64,000 bases of DNA from Sipunculus nudus (lineage: Eukaryota; Annelida; Sipuncula; Golfingiida; Sipunculidae): positions 473,579 to 537,578 of the forward strand of contig CM049307.1 of assembly GCA_026874595.1 (NCBI GenBank), written 5' to 3'. Made by a program: the position numbers and the translations under genes. Positions within the stretch are counted from its first letter, which is position 1; each line of letters starts with the position of its first letter. Below are positions 49,798 through 59,500 of the stretch, piece by piece. Below the pieces are notes generated by a model that did not search any database, was not told the origin of the DNA, and worked only from the letters and a program-made list of their open reading frames with translations.

Positions 49798-49850
49798 TAT
49801 TCAAGTAACATGTGTGTTTTTGTGTTTCGGCATTGCGACGTGCCAAATAT

Positions 49851-52010
49851 TTAGATAACACGCGCCTCAAACGTGGCACCGGGAGGGATGATCAAAGCTC
49901 CGTCTTCTGTCCTGTTGCTGCTTGGGTTCACACCGGTGGCCCTCAGTGCAACGGCAACGGGGGTTACGCTGAATATTTCATCGTACAAGGCGGAAGCTGT
50001 TCTTATGATCTCGTGTAACATAGCCTGTGCACATGTTATGCGGGAAGACAAATCCCTGTCTTCGTAAACATCCATGTCAGCTCCTGGGTTCATGACATCT
50101 TTGAATGCGTAAAGCTGTGTGTTTTGCAGTATAACAGGATCTGCCGTATGATCCTCATCGTAGCCTGCCGGTTGGTTAGCTGGGGCGTCAATAAGGTTAG
50201 GAGCATCAAAACCCGGGTCACAGATTGCCACATTTGATTCCAGGTTCCCGTCTTCCAGGCAGCACTCTTCGGCAAGGCTTCTGAGCGCCGAACCACAGAC
50301 GTTGTTGCACATACGCAGTTGGTTCGCCAAAATACAGACAAGGCGCACGCTGTTGGCCAGAGACGGTTGCCTGCGGGAGAACGACTGTTCGTCTTTGGAA
50401 GGGGGGTGGAACAGCTTGTCGAAGTGATGCGATATCTGATAATGCCCGTAAGCACAGATGGCATCGACATGCTCCGCCTCGAGCCGATCCCACCGCCGTA
50501 GCACCCCCGGTTTCGGGTCATCGTCGTAAGGCAGATCTTCCCCAAACCCCGACTCCGGCATTATTACAGGAGGTTGCACGCACAGGTAGGCACCCATGTG
50601 GGTGTTGATGTCATCCGGGCCGTTGTTGACTAGCTCCACTATGCACACGTCACGTTGGCGCACGTTAGCTTTCGCTTTCATTCGCGTTTCCCTGCACTGC
50701 TGCCAAGCAGTGGCATACGTGGAGAAATCACTAGGGTTTGTTTCGTCTAAAATAAGGGGTCGGAAGGTGGTACCTTGTGACGTGGTATCAAACTTATAGA
50801 AAAAACCAGCCGGCAAAGCCCCGTGCGTCCCGGCGCCATATGGTTCGAGCTGGTTATGAAGCGTTGTTTGTGGTATAACGCTAGGTAGTTCATTTGTACC
50901 AGTCACGAAGCAGTCAAAAAAACTATGTGGGGTAATGGCGTGACCTGTCATAGAGGACGCCCTGCTCTGTACAACCCTACCATATACTGGGGGGTTATAG
51001 GCATGTGCCAAGCTGCATATTGATGTCCAAACGGCTTTCAAACCTGCCCGCAAAGCAAGAGTGTTGGTTTCCTTTTCACTCTCTTTCAGATTTGAATTGG
51101 CAGAAAGCGTCTTCAGTGTATCCTTCAGAGCTGTGGATTCTTTCATCAAATCCCTTTGTGGCATGCCAGGTGCTGACAAAGCAGCATGATCAGGTAGATT
51201 GAGATCTCGTACAGCTGCGTCACAGAAGGCATAGAACTGCAGCCAACCGTAATGCTTCAACAGTCTTGACAGATGCAGGAGCAAGGTCGGCTCCAGCGTC
51301 CGACTGAATGGGTGTTCCCCCAACTCCTCTTCCATGGTCAAGCGCGTGTTTGAGCTGGCTGCTTTTGCGTACTTCATCTTGTCCACGTTCCGCATGACTT
51401 TACACACTAAACCCGTCAGCACACCGGTGAACACCTCAGGCATCTTAAAGATAGGTACGGTGGCCGGAAACGTCAGGCCGTGCGCGGTCGCCTTGGCAAT
51501 GCTAACAGGGGGTCCGTATGGGTTGGCGGGGTCATTCGGGGGTATCTCGTCCTTGTGTGAGTGCCTGTCGTTCGGTGTCAGCAAAGGGTATATCGGCACC
51601 AGACAGACCAGATCGTTCACAGAGAGGGTGAAAGGGCCGCTGTTTCTCATGGTTTTTACCTGGTGCTCGTTCGACGTAACCCGACCAGACTCCATCCCGA
51701 CACCTGTAGAGCATGTGATGTAGTTACCAGAAATGTTCAGTTCCCCGTCCCTTCCGTGGACGTTCCACCGGGAAAGGCGTGTGTACTCCACGGGGCTAAC
51801 GCCGTCGCAGGCCGACAACATCATAGCAGGGGATGTATCTCCTGTGAGCAAAGGAAGTCCCACAACGAAACAGTTTTTATGTATACCCGGGCCATACCCC
51901 TGGCTGCCACCGGGCATGGTGCGCACGGGTGACAGGTATCCGTATAGATCATGTTTGTCTATACACTTGTTTTCACATGTGAGGTCCAGCCTGTCCCCGG
52001 CAGAGGACAT
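49851..52010 (-). CDS. Unrecognised 719-residue protein, candidate virion structural protein
   Basis: ATG at 52010. No signal peptide or membrane span. Both ends look beta-rich with many Gly/Pro/Asn turns (for example a GNYITCSTGVG strand near residue 95 and a final GALIIPPGATFEARVI-type strand); the centre is helical. This texture, with little low-complexity sequence, is typical of capsid or other icosahedral structural proteins. I cannot match it to a family. It is the second capsid candidate after the 1323-residue protein. Confidence 0.65.
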   Translation of the reverse strand: MSSAGDRLDLTCENKCIDKHDLYGYLSPVRTMPGGSQGYGPGIHKNCFVVGLPLLTGDTSPAMMLSACDGVSPVEYTRLSRWNVHGRDGELNISGNYITCSTGVGMESGRVTSNEHQVKTMRNSGPFTLSVNDLVCLVPIYPLLTPNDRHSHKDEIPPNDPANPYGPPVSIAKATAHGLTFPATVPIFKMPEVFTGVLTGLVCKVMRNVDKMKYAKAASSNTRLTMEEELGEHPFSRTLEPTLLLHLSRLLKHYGWLQFYAFCDAAVRDLNLPDHAALSAPGMPQRDLMKESTALKDTLKTLSANSNLKESEKETNTLALRAGLKAVWTSICSLAHAYNPPVYGRVVQSRASSMTGHAITPHSFFDCFVTGTNELPSVIPQTTLHNQLEPYGAGTHGALPAGFFYKFDTTSQGTTFRPLILDETNPSDFSTYATAWQQCRETRMKAKANVRQRDVCIVELVNNGPDDINTHMGAYLCVQPPVIMPESGFGEDLPYDDDPKPGVLRRWDRLEAEHVDAICAYGHYQISHHFDKLFHPPSKDEQSFSRRQPSLANSVRLVCILANQLRMCNNVCGSALRSLAEECCLEDGNLESNVAICDPGFDAPNLIDAPANQPAGYDEDHTADPVILQNTQLYAFKDVMNPGADMDVYEDRDLSSRITCAQAMLHEIIRTASALYDEIFSVTPVAVALRATGVNPSSNRTEDGALIIPPGATFEARVI

Positions 52011-52097
52011 CGCAGCTGTTTCCTGTTAGTAACACTATAAAACCGAACCGTTTTTTTGTTACTGTTGAGTAGTTCGTCCAGTCAGACGTTATCTGCA

Positions 52098-52126
52098 CTA
52101 TTTGTGACACCCGTCATCACAAATAG
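52098..52126. promoter_or_regulatory. Palindrome in a divergent intergenic region
   Basis: CTATTTGTGA (52098-52107) and its exact reverse complement TCACAAATAG (52117-52126) flank a 9-base spacer. It lies in the 212-bp gap between divergent genes. Its ATTTGTG core is also in the shared elements at 8085 and 9282. Candidate binding site for a transcription or origin-binding factor. Confidence 0.6.
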
Positions 52127-52222
52127 CGCCAGGACATGTGACCGCCGGGAAACACCAATAAATACCGAACCACATAGGCATTCACATCAGACACGAGCGC
52201 ACATTCTACACATCACGGCACC

Positions 52223-52684
52223 ATGAGCGGCTCGGAAAGTAACCAAGCCACGCGAGACAGTTCTGTACCCGTCGCCAGTAGCGAGACCAAAGTGTTGATA
52301 CCTATCGATTGGTTGGCGCTGATAATCGGTAGGCTTTGGCAGATAGTCGGGGAATGTACGGCTTTATCGAAAGATATGAAACGAATGCAACAGGTTTTGA
52401 TCGCGAATATGCAGGATCCCGGCGCGGCTTCTTTAGACGTGTTTCCAACTTCCAGATCGTCGCAAGATACGATTGAACGCAATATGAAGATGGAGGCAAG
52501 GAGCACTAGGCTGCTTGAACAGATCGGCAGAAGTACACAAAATACACAAGACAGATGTCGCCCGAAGGACGTTCCTGTCAACCCAAGACGGAAAAGGAAC
52601 GAAAAGGAACAGAACAAGAAGAGGGAGGAAAAGCGTGCCCAGATGATGGCAGAATCACTCCAACAACTTGATCTGGAGCCTTAA
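52223..52684 (+). CDS. Small basic coiled-coil protein
   Basis: 153 residues from the ATG at 52223 (context ACCATGA). An N-terminal Ser-rich tail is followed by a hydrophobic helix (WLALIIGRLWQIV, residues 34-46), then charged helices, and a strongly basic C-terminal third (RRKRNEKEQNKKREEKRA). Could be a nucleic-acid- or capsid-binding helper; no family recognised. Its final codons are included in a tandem duplication that extends into the 3' untranslated region. Confidence 0.65.
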   Translation: MSGSESNQATRDSSVPVASSETKVLIPIDWLALIIGRLWQIVGECTALSKDMKRMQQVLIANMQDPGAASLDVFPTSRSSQDTIERNMKMEARSTRLLEQIGRSTQNTQDRCRPKDVPVNPRRKRNEKEQNKKREEKRAQMMAESLQQLDLEP

Positions 52685-52797
52685 CAGGGTTAAGAGACTG
52701 CAAAATGTGGGTGCATGGTCTATGGTGTTTAACTTGATCTGGAGCCTTAACAGGGTTAAGAGACTGCAAAATATGTGGGTGCATGGTCTATGGTGTT
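52665..52797. repeat. 66-bp tandem duplication over a gene's 3' end
   Basis: The segment starting AACTTGATCTGGAGCCTTAA begins at 52665 and again at 52731. The first copy holds the end and stop codon of the 153-residue gene; the second repeats them outside the gene with a 2-base insertion. A recent event, since the copies are almost identical. Confidence 0.85.
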
Positions 52798-52808
52798 TAT
52801 ACTCTTCG

Positions 52809-52814
52809 AATAAA
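52809..52814 (+). terminator. Polyadenylation signal (+)
   Basis: AATAAA just after the 66-bp duplication, followed by a GT-rich stretch; serves the 153-residue gene. Confidence 0.7.
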
Positions 52815-52977
52815 ACATTGTTTTTCCTTCGATGACATGTACTGTTGTTTATTGTGTGATGATGTGCGTGTGAATGATTGATCGACAAAAGCGGACAGTG
52901 AAGAGAATGCTAGTCATTACGTGTAACTGTCAATGCGATGAAAAAAAAACAGACATAATCATATAAAGACGATACAG

Positions 52978-52983
52978 TTTATT
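52978..52983 (-). terminator. Polyadenylation signal (-)
   Basis: AATAAA on the minus strand 69 bases after the stop at 53052; may be shared by the two minus-strand genes upstream (53052-54269 and 54336-56306), since none lies between them. Confidence 0.6.
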
Positions 52984-53051
52984 ACCTAATAATAAGTGTA
53001 TCAAACCATATGCATAACCTGGTATAAATGTATATCGAACGACCGGGGTCG

Positions 53052-54269
53052 TCACAATCCCGTTGCGACCCACTCTTCCAACAATCCGTACCAGTCCTCA
53101 GATGCGTAAGTTTTTAGATACATACGATCATCACACGTCAATGTGCGCGTGTCGACAGACGATGCACAAACGGGAAGTTCAACCGTGAACCCCCGTGTGC
53201 CGTCTGGGTACACCTGCCATGAGATCCTAAAACTTTCACGGTAGTAGTCGACGTGAGCTGATAGGGTTCGGAGCGCATTGCGGCATATATGCAAGAAGCC
53301 TGTGCAGCTGAAGGTGCACGACTTTAGCGAGAGGTATCCTCCTGGCAGGCCGCAATTGTGTGGGTCATCGATCATGATGTCCAGACGGCACGAGTCCGGG
53401 TGCACGTTATGTTTAGCCATACAAGCGAATATTGTTCTCAACATGTGAACGGCTCTCTTCCCTGCGCCGACTGTAAATTCTACCGCCATGCACACCAAAC
53501 TTTTAGCGTCCAGGAGGCTGGCACAGCCGGGATTCCTAGAGAACGCACGGTGCAGTCCCTGCAGGAGCACGAACGCCTCTTGCGATGCGTGCCCCGACCC
53601 ATCTTTCCCTTGTTGTTCGTCAAGCAAGATCGCCCGCGGTGCCTGTACAAAGGTGTTAACGTCATGGAGCAACGCGTGCACATTGACTTCCTCGATGCAG
53701 GACGAACCTTCCTCCGACCGATCCTGTTTGAAAGGCGTCACTTGATCAGGGAATACAGGATGCTCACTGAGAAACTTGCGCTTCATGGCAAGACAGGTGG
53801 AACACTCCCTGAAGGGAACCACTGCTCCGCTGTGTACAGGGTCGGCAAAAATATTAAGGTCCAGGCAACAGGTAGCGTCCTGTACGCGAGAGCGCATACC
53901 ACCGATGTCCAAGACGTCATTTGTGAACATCGGCACTGGCATATCTTTCGTGTTTGTGTAAAAAACTCCGGGGCGTCCGAACGGCAGGATGTCAGACTTT
54001 AGATCGTTTGACCGTTCATGTTGAATGTGTGGCAGTTGCCCTTGCGCCACGTCTTTCCCATATGCGGACAGTGACATTTCTCTGAACCTTTTTGAACTTT
54101 TGCTCGGGTCAAACAGTATCGTGTTCAACCGATATGCCGCTTTCAGTTTGAGGGCACTGTTGTATATGCGTGTTTTCCGTTTCGACCTGAGACGTTTCCC
54201 CTTGGGACCCGCTACGGTGCGCCTGGTTGCACTCGTTGACGTTTGACGTCCCATTGATTTCATTCGCAT
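53052..54269 (-). CDS. Unrecognised 405-residue protein with basic N terminus
   Basis: First ATG at 54269 (frame opens with TTG six bases earlier). Residues 15-35 are strongly basic (GKRLRSKRKTR), a likely nuclear localisation or DNA-binding signal. The rest looks globular with many Cys. No motif identified. It lies 66 bases after the UL32-like candidate on the same strand, with which it probably shares a 3' end. Size and basic tail would fit a capsid triplex protein, but this is a guess. Confidence 0.7.
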   Translation of the reverse strand: MRMKSMGRQTSTSATRRTVAGPKGKRLRSKRKTRIYNSALKLKAAYRLNTILFDPSKSSKRFREMSLSAYGKDVAQGQLPHIQHERSNDLKSDILPFGRPGVFYTNTKDMPVPMFTNDVLDIGGMRSRVQDATCCLDLNIFADPVHSGAVVPFRECSTCLAMKRKFLSEHPVFPDQVTPFKQDRSEEGSSCIEEVNVHALLHDVNTFVQAPRAILLDEQQGKDGSGHASQEAFVLLQGLHRAFSRNPGCASLLDAKSLVCMAVEFTVGAGKRAVHMLRTIFACMAKHNVHPDSCRLDIMIDDPHNCGLPGGYLSLKSCTFSCTGFLHICRNALRTLSAHVDYYRESFRISWQVYPDGTRGFTVELPVCASSVDTRTLTCDDRMYLKTYASEDWYGLLEEWVATGL

Positions 54270-54335
54270 GACCAATGTGTGCTATACTCCCGCGAATACA
54301 CAGATGGTATTTCATCTCGTTGCACGTCCTAATAA

Positions 54336-56306
54336 TCAACCGGACAAGCACACGCCGGGGTCACAGTACACTTTATGTCCCTGTAACACTTGCATGCACC
54401 GTTTCAACCACAGGGGGCGAAACCTACAAGAACTGTTGAAGTTTCCGTACACGACGTACATTAATGCTGCGACAACTGCCGAACCGCAAGGCAGCGAAGA
54501 ATCCTTTTCGTACATCACACCCATCCGTGCCCTGTTCAATGCGCACAGCGGAGACGAAAACGCGTGATGGTAAAAAACCGAGGGGTTCAAACCCTTCAAT
54601 AGGAATCCGTCGAGTGGATCCACGTCGCGTTGAAACATGTCTGACAAGCGCTTTTGCAACGTGTTTAACACAGAGACGAATGTGTTAACGTTGGCAACCG
54701 GCTGCATTGCGCACGCCTTCTCCATGCCTAACGACAATAGCATTTGTTCTATCACACGGTACCAATCGTAGAATGCGCACATGCCGCACAGCAAGCACTC
54801 TGTCGGTGTGTCTTCCGGTGCCAGTTCCCAATCGACTGCCCATTCCACACCCTCAGGCGGGGTGACAGCAGGAAAAAAGGACTTGCTTTTACCTCTTAAC
54901 AGGTTGAGTCGGCTTCTCTGCGACGTTCGCAGAACAACGGACCGAACCTCTTCCAGTGTTTCCGCCATCCGGCGGTACGCAATGCCGGCCTCTGAGGGTT
55001 CTGCCGCAACACAGGCCCCCGCTTCCTCAGCAGCAGAAGGCGTCAACGCATTATTTTCGTGTTGAAGTAATGCGTCAGGTTGGTGCCAAGAACGACCGCA
55101 GTGGGAACTGTAACCCCGCAGTACAAGCGTGGGGGACACGGTTCTCGTCGCTTCTGTCTCTCTACCTGTGTTGTTTCGTTCCCTTCCTGTCGGGTAAGGC
55201 CGAAACCGAGAGAAATCAGGGGCACGTCCCGAACGCGCAGCGCGTTGTGCAACATGTCCGGTTGTTATGTTGTCTTTGCACTGAACCGTATCTGTATCAC
55301 GTGTAAGGTCACACATGAAGCCCCACCTGCGTTGAAACGAACGAACATATTCTGACATGTCTGACCCACACACGCCAAAGCACGCGTCTGCCATCATGCA
55401 GGTAATGTCTTTGAACCTCGACGATGCATCGGCTTTAACACACAGAGCCTCTTCGTACTCTTCCGGGTGCAAACCCGCTGTGTCCGTTTGTTGTCTGTTG
55501 CCACTCGCGTTCGTGTCGCCTTGGTGGATGTCGTCGGTCGTGGGTAGTCTAGGTAACTCTAAACCGGACGTCACAACCCACGGCCCGATAACACGCGCAC
55601 TGTCTGCGCTAGTGTCTACCCTGTCGTTCGCCGGAGTGTTATGGAAGCCTTGGCTGGCAGAACGTTGCCACAGGGCCAACCCATTGTGTAACTGCAAATT
55701 CTGAGCTACAATGTGGCTGTTATTGTGCACGTGCCACGTCCTCCACATATCCCCCTTTTCAATACGTAAGAGCGGCCTGTTGCCATCCACACGTCCAGCA
55801 TTGTCGTGTCCTGTATTGAACGACGAGAACTGGCAGCGGTTGTGGATGAAGTGCACATGAAATACTTCGGGTGTGATTGAATTCAACACTTCTTCGTCTA
55901 ACGCGTTCGAAATATCATCGGGATCAGCGGCGGGCTGTGCTTCGAGCCGTGTCAGAGCTGCGTGTACGCGGCGCCAGTAAAGAATGACGAGGGACGTGGT
56001 CAGGCTAGAAAAGAAAGGTTTAAACTGCATGGCGTTAGCAAAACCTTCCACCCACTCACAAAACTGTTCATCGCGTGCAGCACGTGCATTAAACGCACAA
56101 ACAGCGCACACCTGGCTTCCCCTTATGGCACCTACGTACTGTGAAGCGAGTAAGGGCCCATCAAAATCGCCGTATCGCTCACGATATCTTTTCCACCGGT
56201 GGCTGGTTAGTATCTCGGCTGGGGACGCATGCAATCCGTCTTTTAGTCCTTCTTGAAAACAGCTCTCGCGTTTTTGTGTCGTTCTGTTCGTTTCATGACA
56301 CGCCAT
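54336..56306 (-). CDS. Candidate UL32-like capsid/DNA-packaging protein
   Basis: 656 residues from the ATG at 56306, in the size range of UL32 (about 600). Two Cys clusters lie far apart, as in that family: C67-x2-C70 near the N terminus, and C504-x2-C507-x2-C510 in the C-terminal part. About 75 residues after the second cluster a FYHHAFSSPLC element (H580, H581, C588) would complete zinc binding. The middle (about 230-480) is low-complexity. UL32-type proteins are zinc-binding factors needed for cleavage and packaging of viral DNA. The match is by pattern only and could be wrong. A TATA box lies 85 bases upstream. Confidence 0.6.
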   Translation of the reverse strand: MACHETNRTTQKRESCFQEGLKDGLHASPAEILTSHRWKRYRERYGDFDGPLLASQYVGAIRGSQVCAVCAFNARAARDEQFCEWVEGFANAMQFKPFFSSLTTSLVILYWRRVHAALTRLEAQPAADPDDISNALDEEVLNSITPEVFHVHFIHNRCQFSSFNTGHDNAGRVDGNRPLLRIEKGDMWRTWHVHNNSHIVAQNLQLHNGLALWQRSASQGFHNTPANDRVDTSADSARVIGPWVVTSGLELPRLPTTDDIHQGDTNASGNRQQTDTAGLHPEEYEEALCVKADASSRFKDITCMMADACFGVCGSDMSEYVRSFQRRWGFMCDLTRDTDTVQCKDNITTGHVAQRAARSGRAPDFSRFRPYPTGRERNNTGRETEATRTVSPTLVLRGYSSHCGRSWHQPDALLQHENNALTPSAAEEAGACVAAEPSEAGIAYRRMAETLEEVRSVVLRTSQRSRLNLLRGKSKSFFPAVTPPEGVEWAVDWELAPEDTPTECLLCGMCAFYDWYRVIEQMLLSLGMEKACAMQPVANVNTFVSVLNTLQKRLSDMFQRDVDPLDGFLLKGLNPSVFYHHAFSSPLCALNRARMGVMYEKDSSLPCGSAVVAALMYVVYGNFNSSCRFRPLWLKRCMQVLQGHKVYCDPGVCLSG

Positions 56307-56390
56307 GGATGTCACGCTTGTCCCCGAAACATGCAGCGCGAGTATCCTGGTATTTTGTATACAACGAAATACATAACAACAAACGTACCA

Positions 56391-56397
56391 TATATAG
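56391..56397 (-). promoter_or_regulatory. TATA box of the UL32-like candidate
   Basis: TATATAG on the plus strand, read CTATATA on the minus strand, 85 bases upstream of the ATG at 56306. Confidence 0.5.
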
Positions 56398-56536
56398 ACA
56401 TCTGCCCACTCATCACAAGAACACTTCCGAAATAGATCGATTATGAAACTTTAATAATAACTCATGTATGTAATACAAACCGTGCCCGCATATGCATCTG
56501 GATAACCCCTTTCTTCACCCCACCCCCCCTAATCTG

Positions 56537-56542
56537 TTTATT
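56537..56542 (-). terminator. Polyadenylation signal of the primase gene
   Basis: AATAAA on the minus strand 5 bases after the primase stop. Confidence 0.6.
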
Positions 56543-56546
56543 ACCG

Positions 56547-59500
56547 TTAATTTACACTAAACCTTGTAATCGCACGCCATCCGCCACTGCACCGGTTATG
56601 GAAACAATAGTAGACAAGGCTAAACCTCAAGGGAGCATCTAATAATTGCTCACCTTTGGTAGGGCGACGGCGACAGTACCGTTTTAGGTCCTCAGCGTCT
56701 TGCGAGTCCTGTGACACGTAATCGTCCCCTGACATGTCACCCTCTTCTGAGCACGTGTCAACCGGTTCACCTTCGTCTAGATTGAAACCTTTTTGGCGCA
56801 AATACGTCTCAAGGCCATCCACGGACGCGGTCGGGTGTAGCGAGCAGCGGAGACGCAATCTGCAATCAGAGCGTGTCGTATGGTCGTAGTACACACACGC
56901 TGGCCAGGACGTGTTGTTGTCATTACGCTTACTTGCGGCATGCACCGGGGGAGATATCTGAAATTCGACAAAGATACCGTGAGCTCTGACCTCAGCTTCC
57001 TGTCTGGTACCTGCCCAATGCCTGCTGCGTTTTGCATGTATGAAACCTAACCGCAGAAACTCATCCGCGATCTGAAACAAGGGCCTCGGACGTTTGTCGG
57101 TCGGTAAGGTTGAAGCGGCTGGCAATTGAGGACCTGTCAGAAGTGCTTCCAGCATGCAGGGCTTCACGACAATGTTTAACGCTTTCAAAAGGGAGTCACC
57201 CGTACAAAGAGACAAGTCAGCGGGAGTTGCATGCAGGAGCCGAGGGTGGTTTGTTCCCCAGTGGCACAAAATGAATTGGGCACAGCGAGAAAACTTGTCC
57301 TGCTCGCGCGTGCTTTCAACCACCCGCATAGCCATTTGGTCCACTGCATGTACAGGGGCATCCGGGCCGTTTGTTGGGCAGTTGCGTAAAAATGACGACA
57401 CAGACAAACCCGAGCGTCCACGCTGCTTGATCACCAGACCTCTTTTCAGGTGTTCGTTCGAGTGCATAGCCGGAAACGGGTCCTTGTGCATCAGTCCAAC
57501 AGTTGGGTCCAAGTGGTTGCGCAGGCACGTTTCGTGCATGACATCCGGGTCGGAACCGTGGCACAGGGTCGGTACCACGGTCAGGGGGTCGAACGGTTGA
57601 CTACCGTCGGCTTTACCGGAATGTGGCATGCGGCACTGGCCCCTGAAGACGGCCATGTCTATAAACCGTTCTAAGTTAGCCTCTTTCCCCAACCTGTGGA
57701 CCAACGGCCGCAAACTCTCATCGGCCCTCAAAAATCCAAAAAGCATATCTTGATACGAGAGGAAAGCTTCGGCTGATTCGAAACAAACGTTAGGCGGGAG
57801 CTGCACGACCACCCTGAGCGACCGTGTCCGCTGCAGTTCGGTGAGCGTGCGCAGCAGGTTATCTTCGTCTGCGCTCACGCGACGGTTGTCATCCAACGGT
57901 CTCATGTTTGCACGGCTTGGTACCTGCGAAGGGTTTTCATCGTACACGGCGCAACACGGGGGCAGCGAGTTTGACATGTATACGAACAACCTGCTTCCAA
58001 GTATGTCTGGGTGTGTGGCCATGTACGATTCAAGTTCGGATTTTCCATGGGCGCCCTTCGTCAAAACGGAAGCGGCTGCAGATTCTGTGTCCGTTTTCTC
58101 TTGTCCCAGTGCCACACGCACAGATCCCACGAGACCCATGACGGATGTGTACAAAGCCCTCGCAATAGCGTTCACTTCTGACAGGGTTGGAGCGTCATAT
58201 TGAGTCCTGTATGTCATGTCTACGTCGAACATGACGGAAAACAAACTCAGTACGGGGTCCACTTTCACGTGCAAAGATCCTCCTAACTCGTTCAGGCGCA
58301 CGGTGTCGTAATCGGATCGCCCAACCACGCACAAGGCCTGTTTCATGTCCATGTGGTAAAGGTAAGACAGTACATCACACACATGCAGTCCAGGATATGC
58401 CCGTGCGACAGACATCGCGTACTGGACACGGACTTCCGCGCCTGTGTCGCTTGGCATTCCACTGACGCGTCTCCTCTCCACTTCCGCGAGAGCTGCCTTC
58501 ACCCGTGCGGTAATCCCAGCGTAATCCTTGGAAGCCCTCCATAACGGGCGGTCGGTGCAGACTGGGACGAAACCTCCCGACGTCTTGACGGGGCGCGACA
58601 ACGCTGGGAGAAAACGGGCGTAGTTCCTGAACCGACCGCCGTCGCTCCCTTGCTGTAATGCATGTTGGGACACAAATGTAACACAATCCGCAAGTCTCGA
58701 AAAATGTGGAGACGGGACATCTGTCACATTTCTGTAAACAGCGTTCCAATTTGAAACAGCCAGCTGTTTTAGAGCGTGTTGGTTCTTGATGGACAAGGCT
58801 GTGGTGCGCGTTACACTGCTGTCGTGACCGCCGACAGAATCCAACCCCCAGTGCACGACGGCCGGGTCGTAACGTTTTAGCTTAGCCTGAGCTACGTCAA
58901 GGGGTGTGTCTGAGAACACAGCGCATAGCACATCCCGCATGTACCGTCCCAGCTTGCACCGCTCCAACAGTGGCATCACCTTATCAAGCTGCAAACGAAT
59001 TTCATATTCCGCCTGCCGTTTGCACTGTCGGCAATTGTCCGAGACGGCCAGTGTCCAAATCGCGGGGCACATGGGGTGCACTGGTGGCCGTGTGTAGATG
59101 GGGCTTTGTCCGAAAGCTTCCATGATCTTACGCACCACGGTGGCCACGTGGATCCTCATCCACGAAATGTTTGCAATCACGGCCGAGATCGTTTGGTGCT
59201 GGCACATTTCTACATGCGTGTTGAATCCGTACCACCACCGCACAAACTCCACAAAATGGACGAGCCCCTCGTACCCGTAGGCGTTCGAAGAAGAGAGGCC
59301 GTGCAGGGATCCGTCTTCCAAGGACCGTTCAGTCAGACAGGGATGCATGTCGAAGGGGTTGTGGGCTTTCACGCCTTGCCCTTCCAGCCAGTCTGACCAC
59401 ATCGCCCACAACTTCACGTTGACAGACATGCTGCCCGCCCCGTCTGCTTTTTGTAGAGGTCGCATGGAGAACACGTGCAGTTGTAGAAGCGCAACGACAG

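Noticed and set aside
53358-54002. 214-codon plus-strand frame
   Set aside because: Antisense shadow of the 405-residue minus-strand gene; no family and no promoter.
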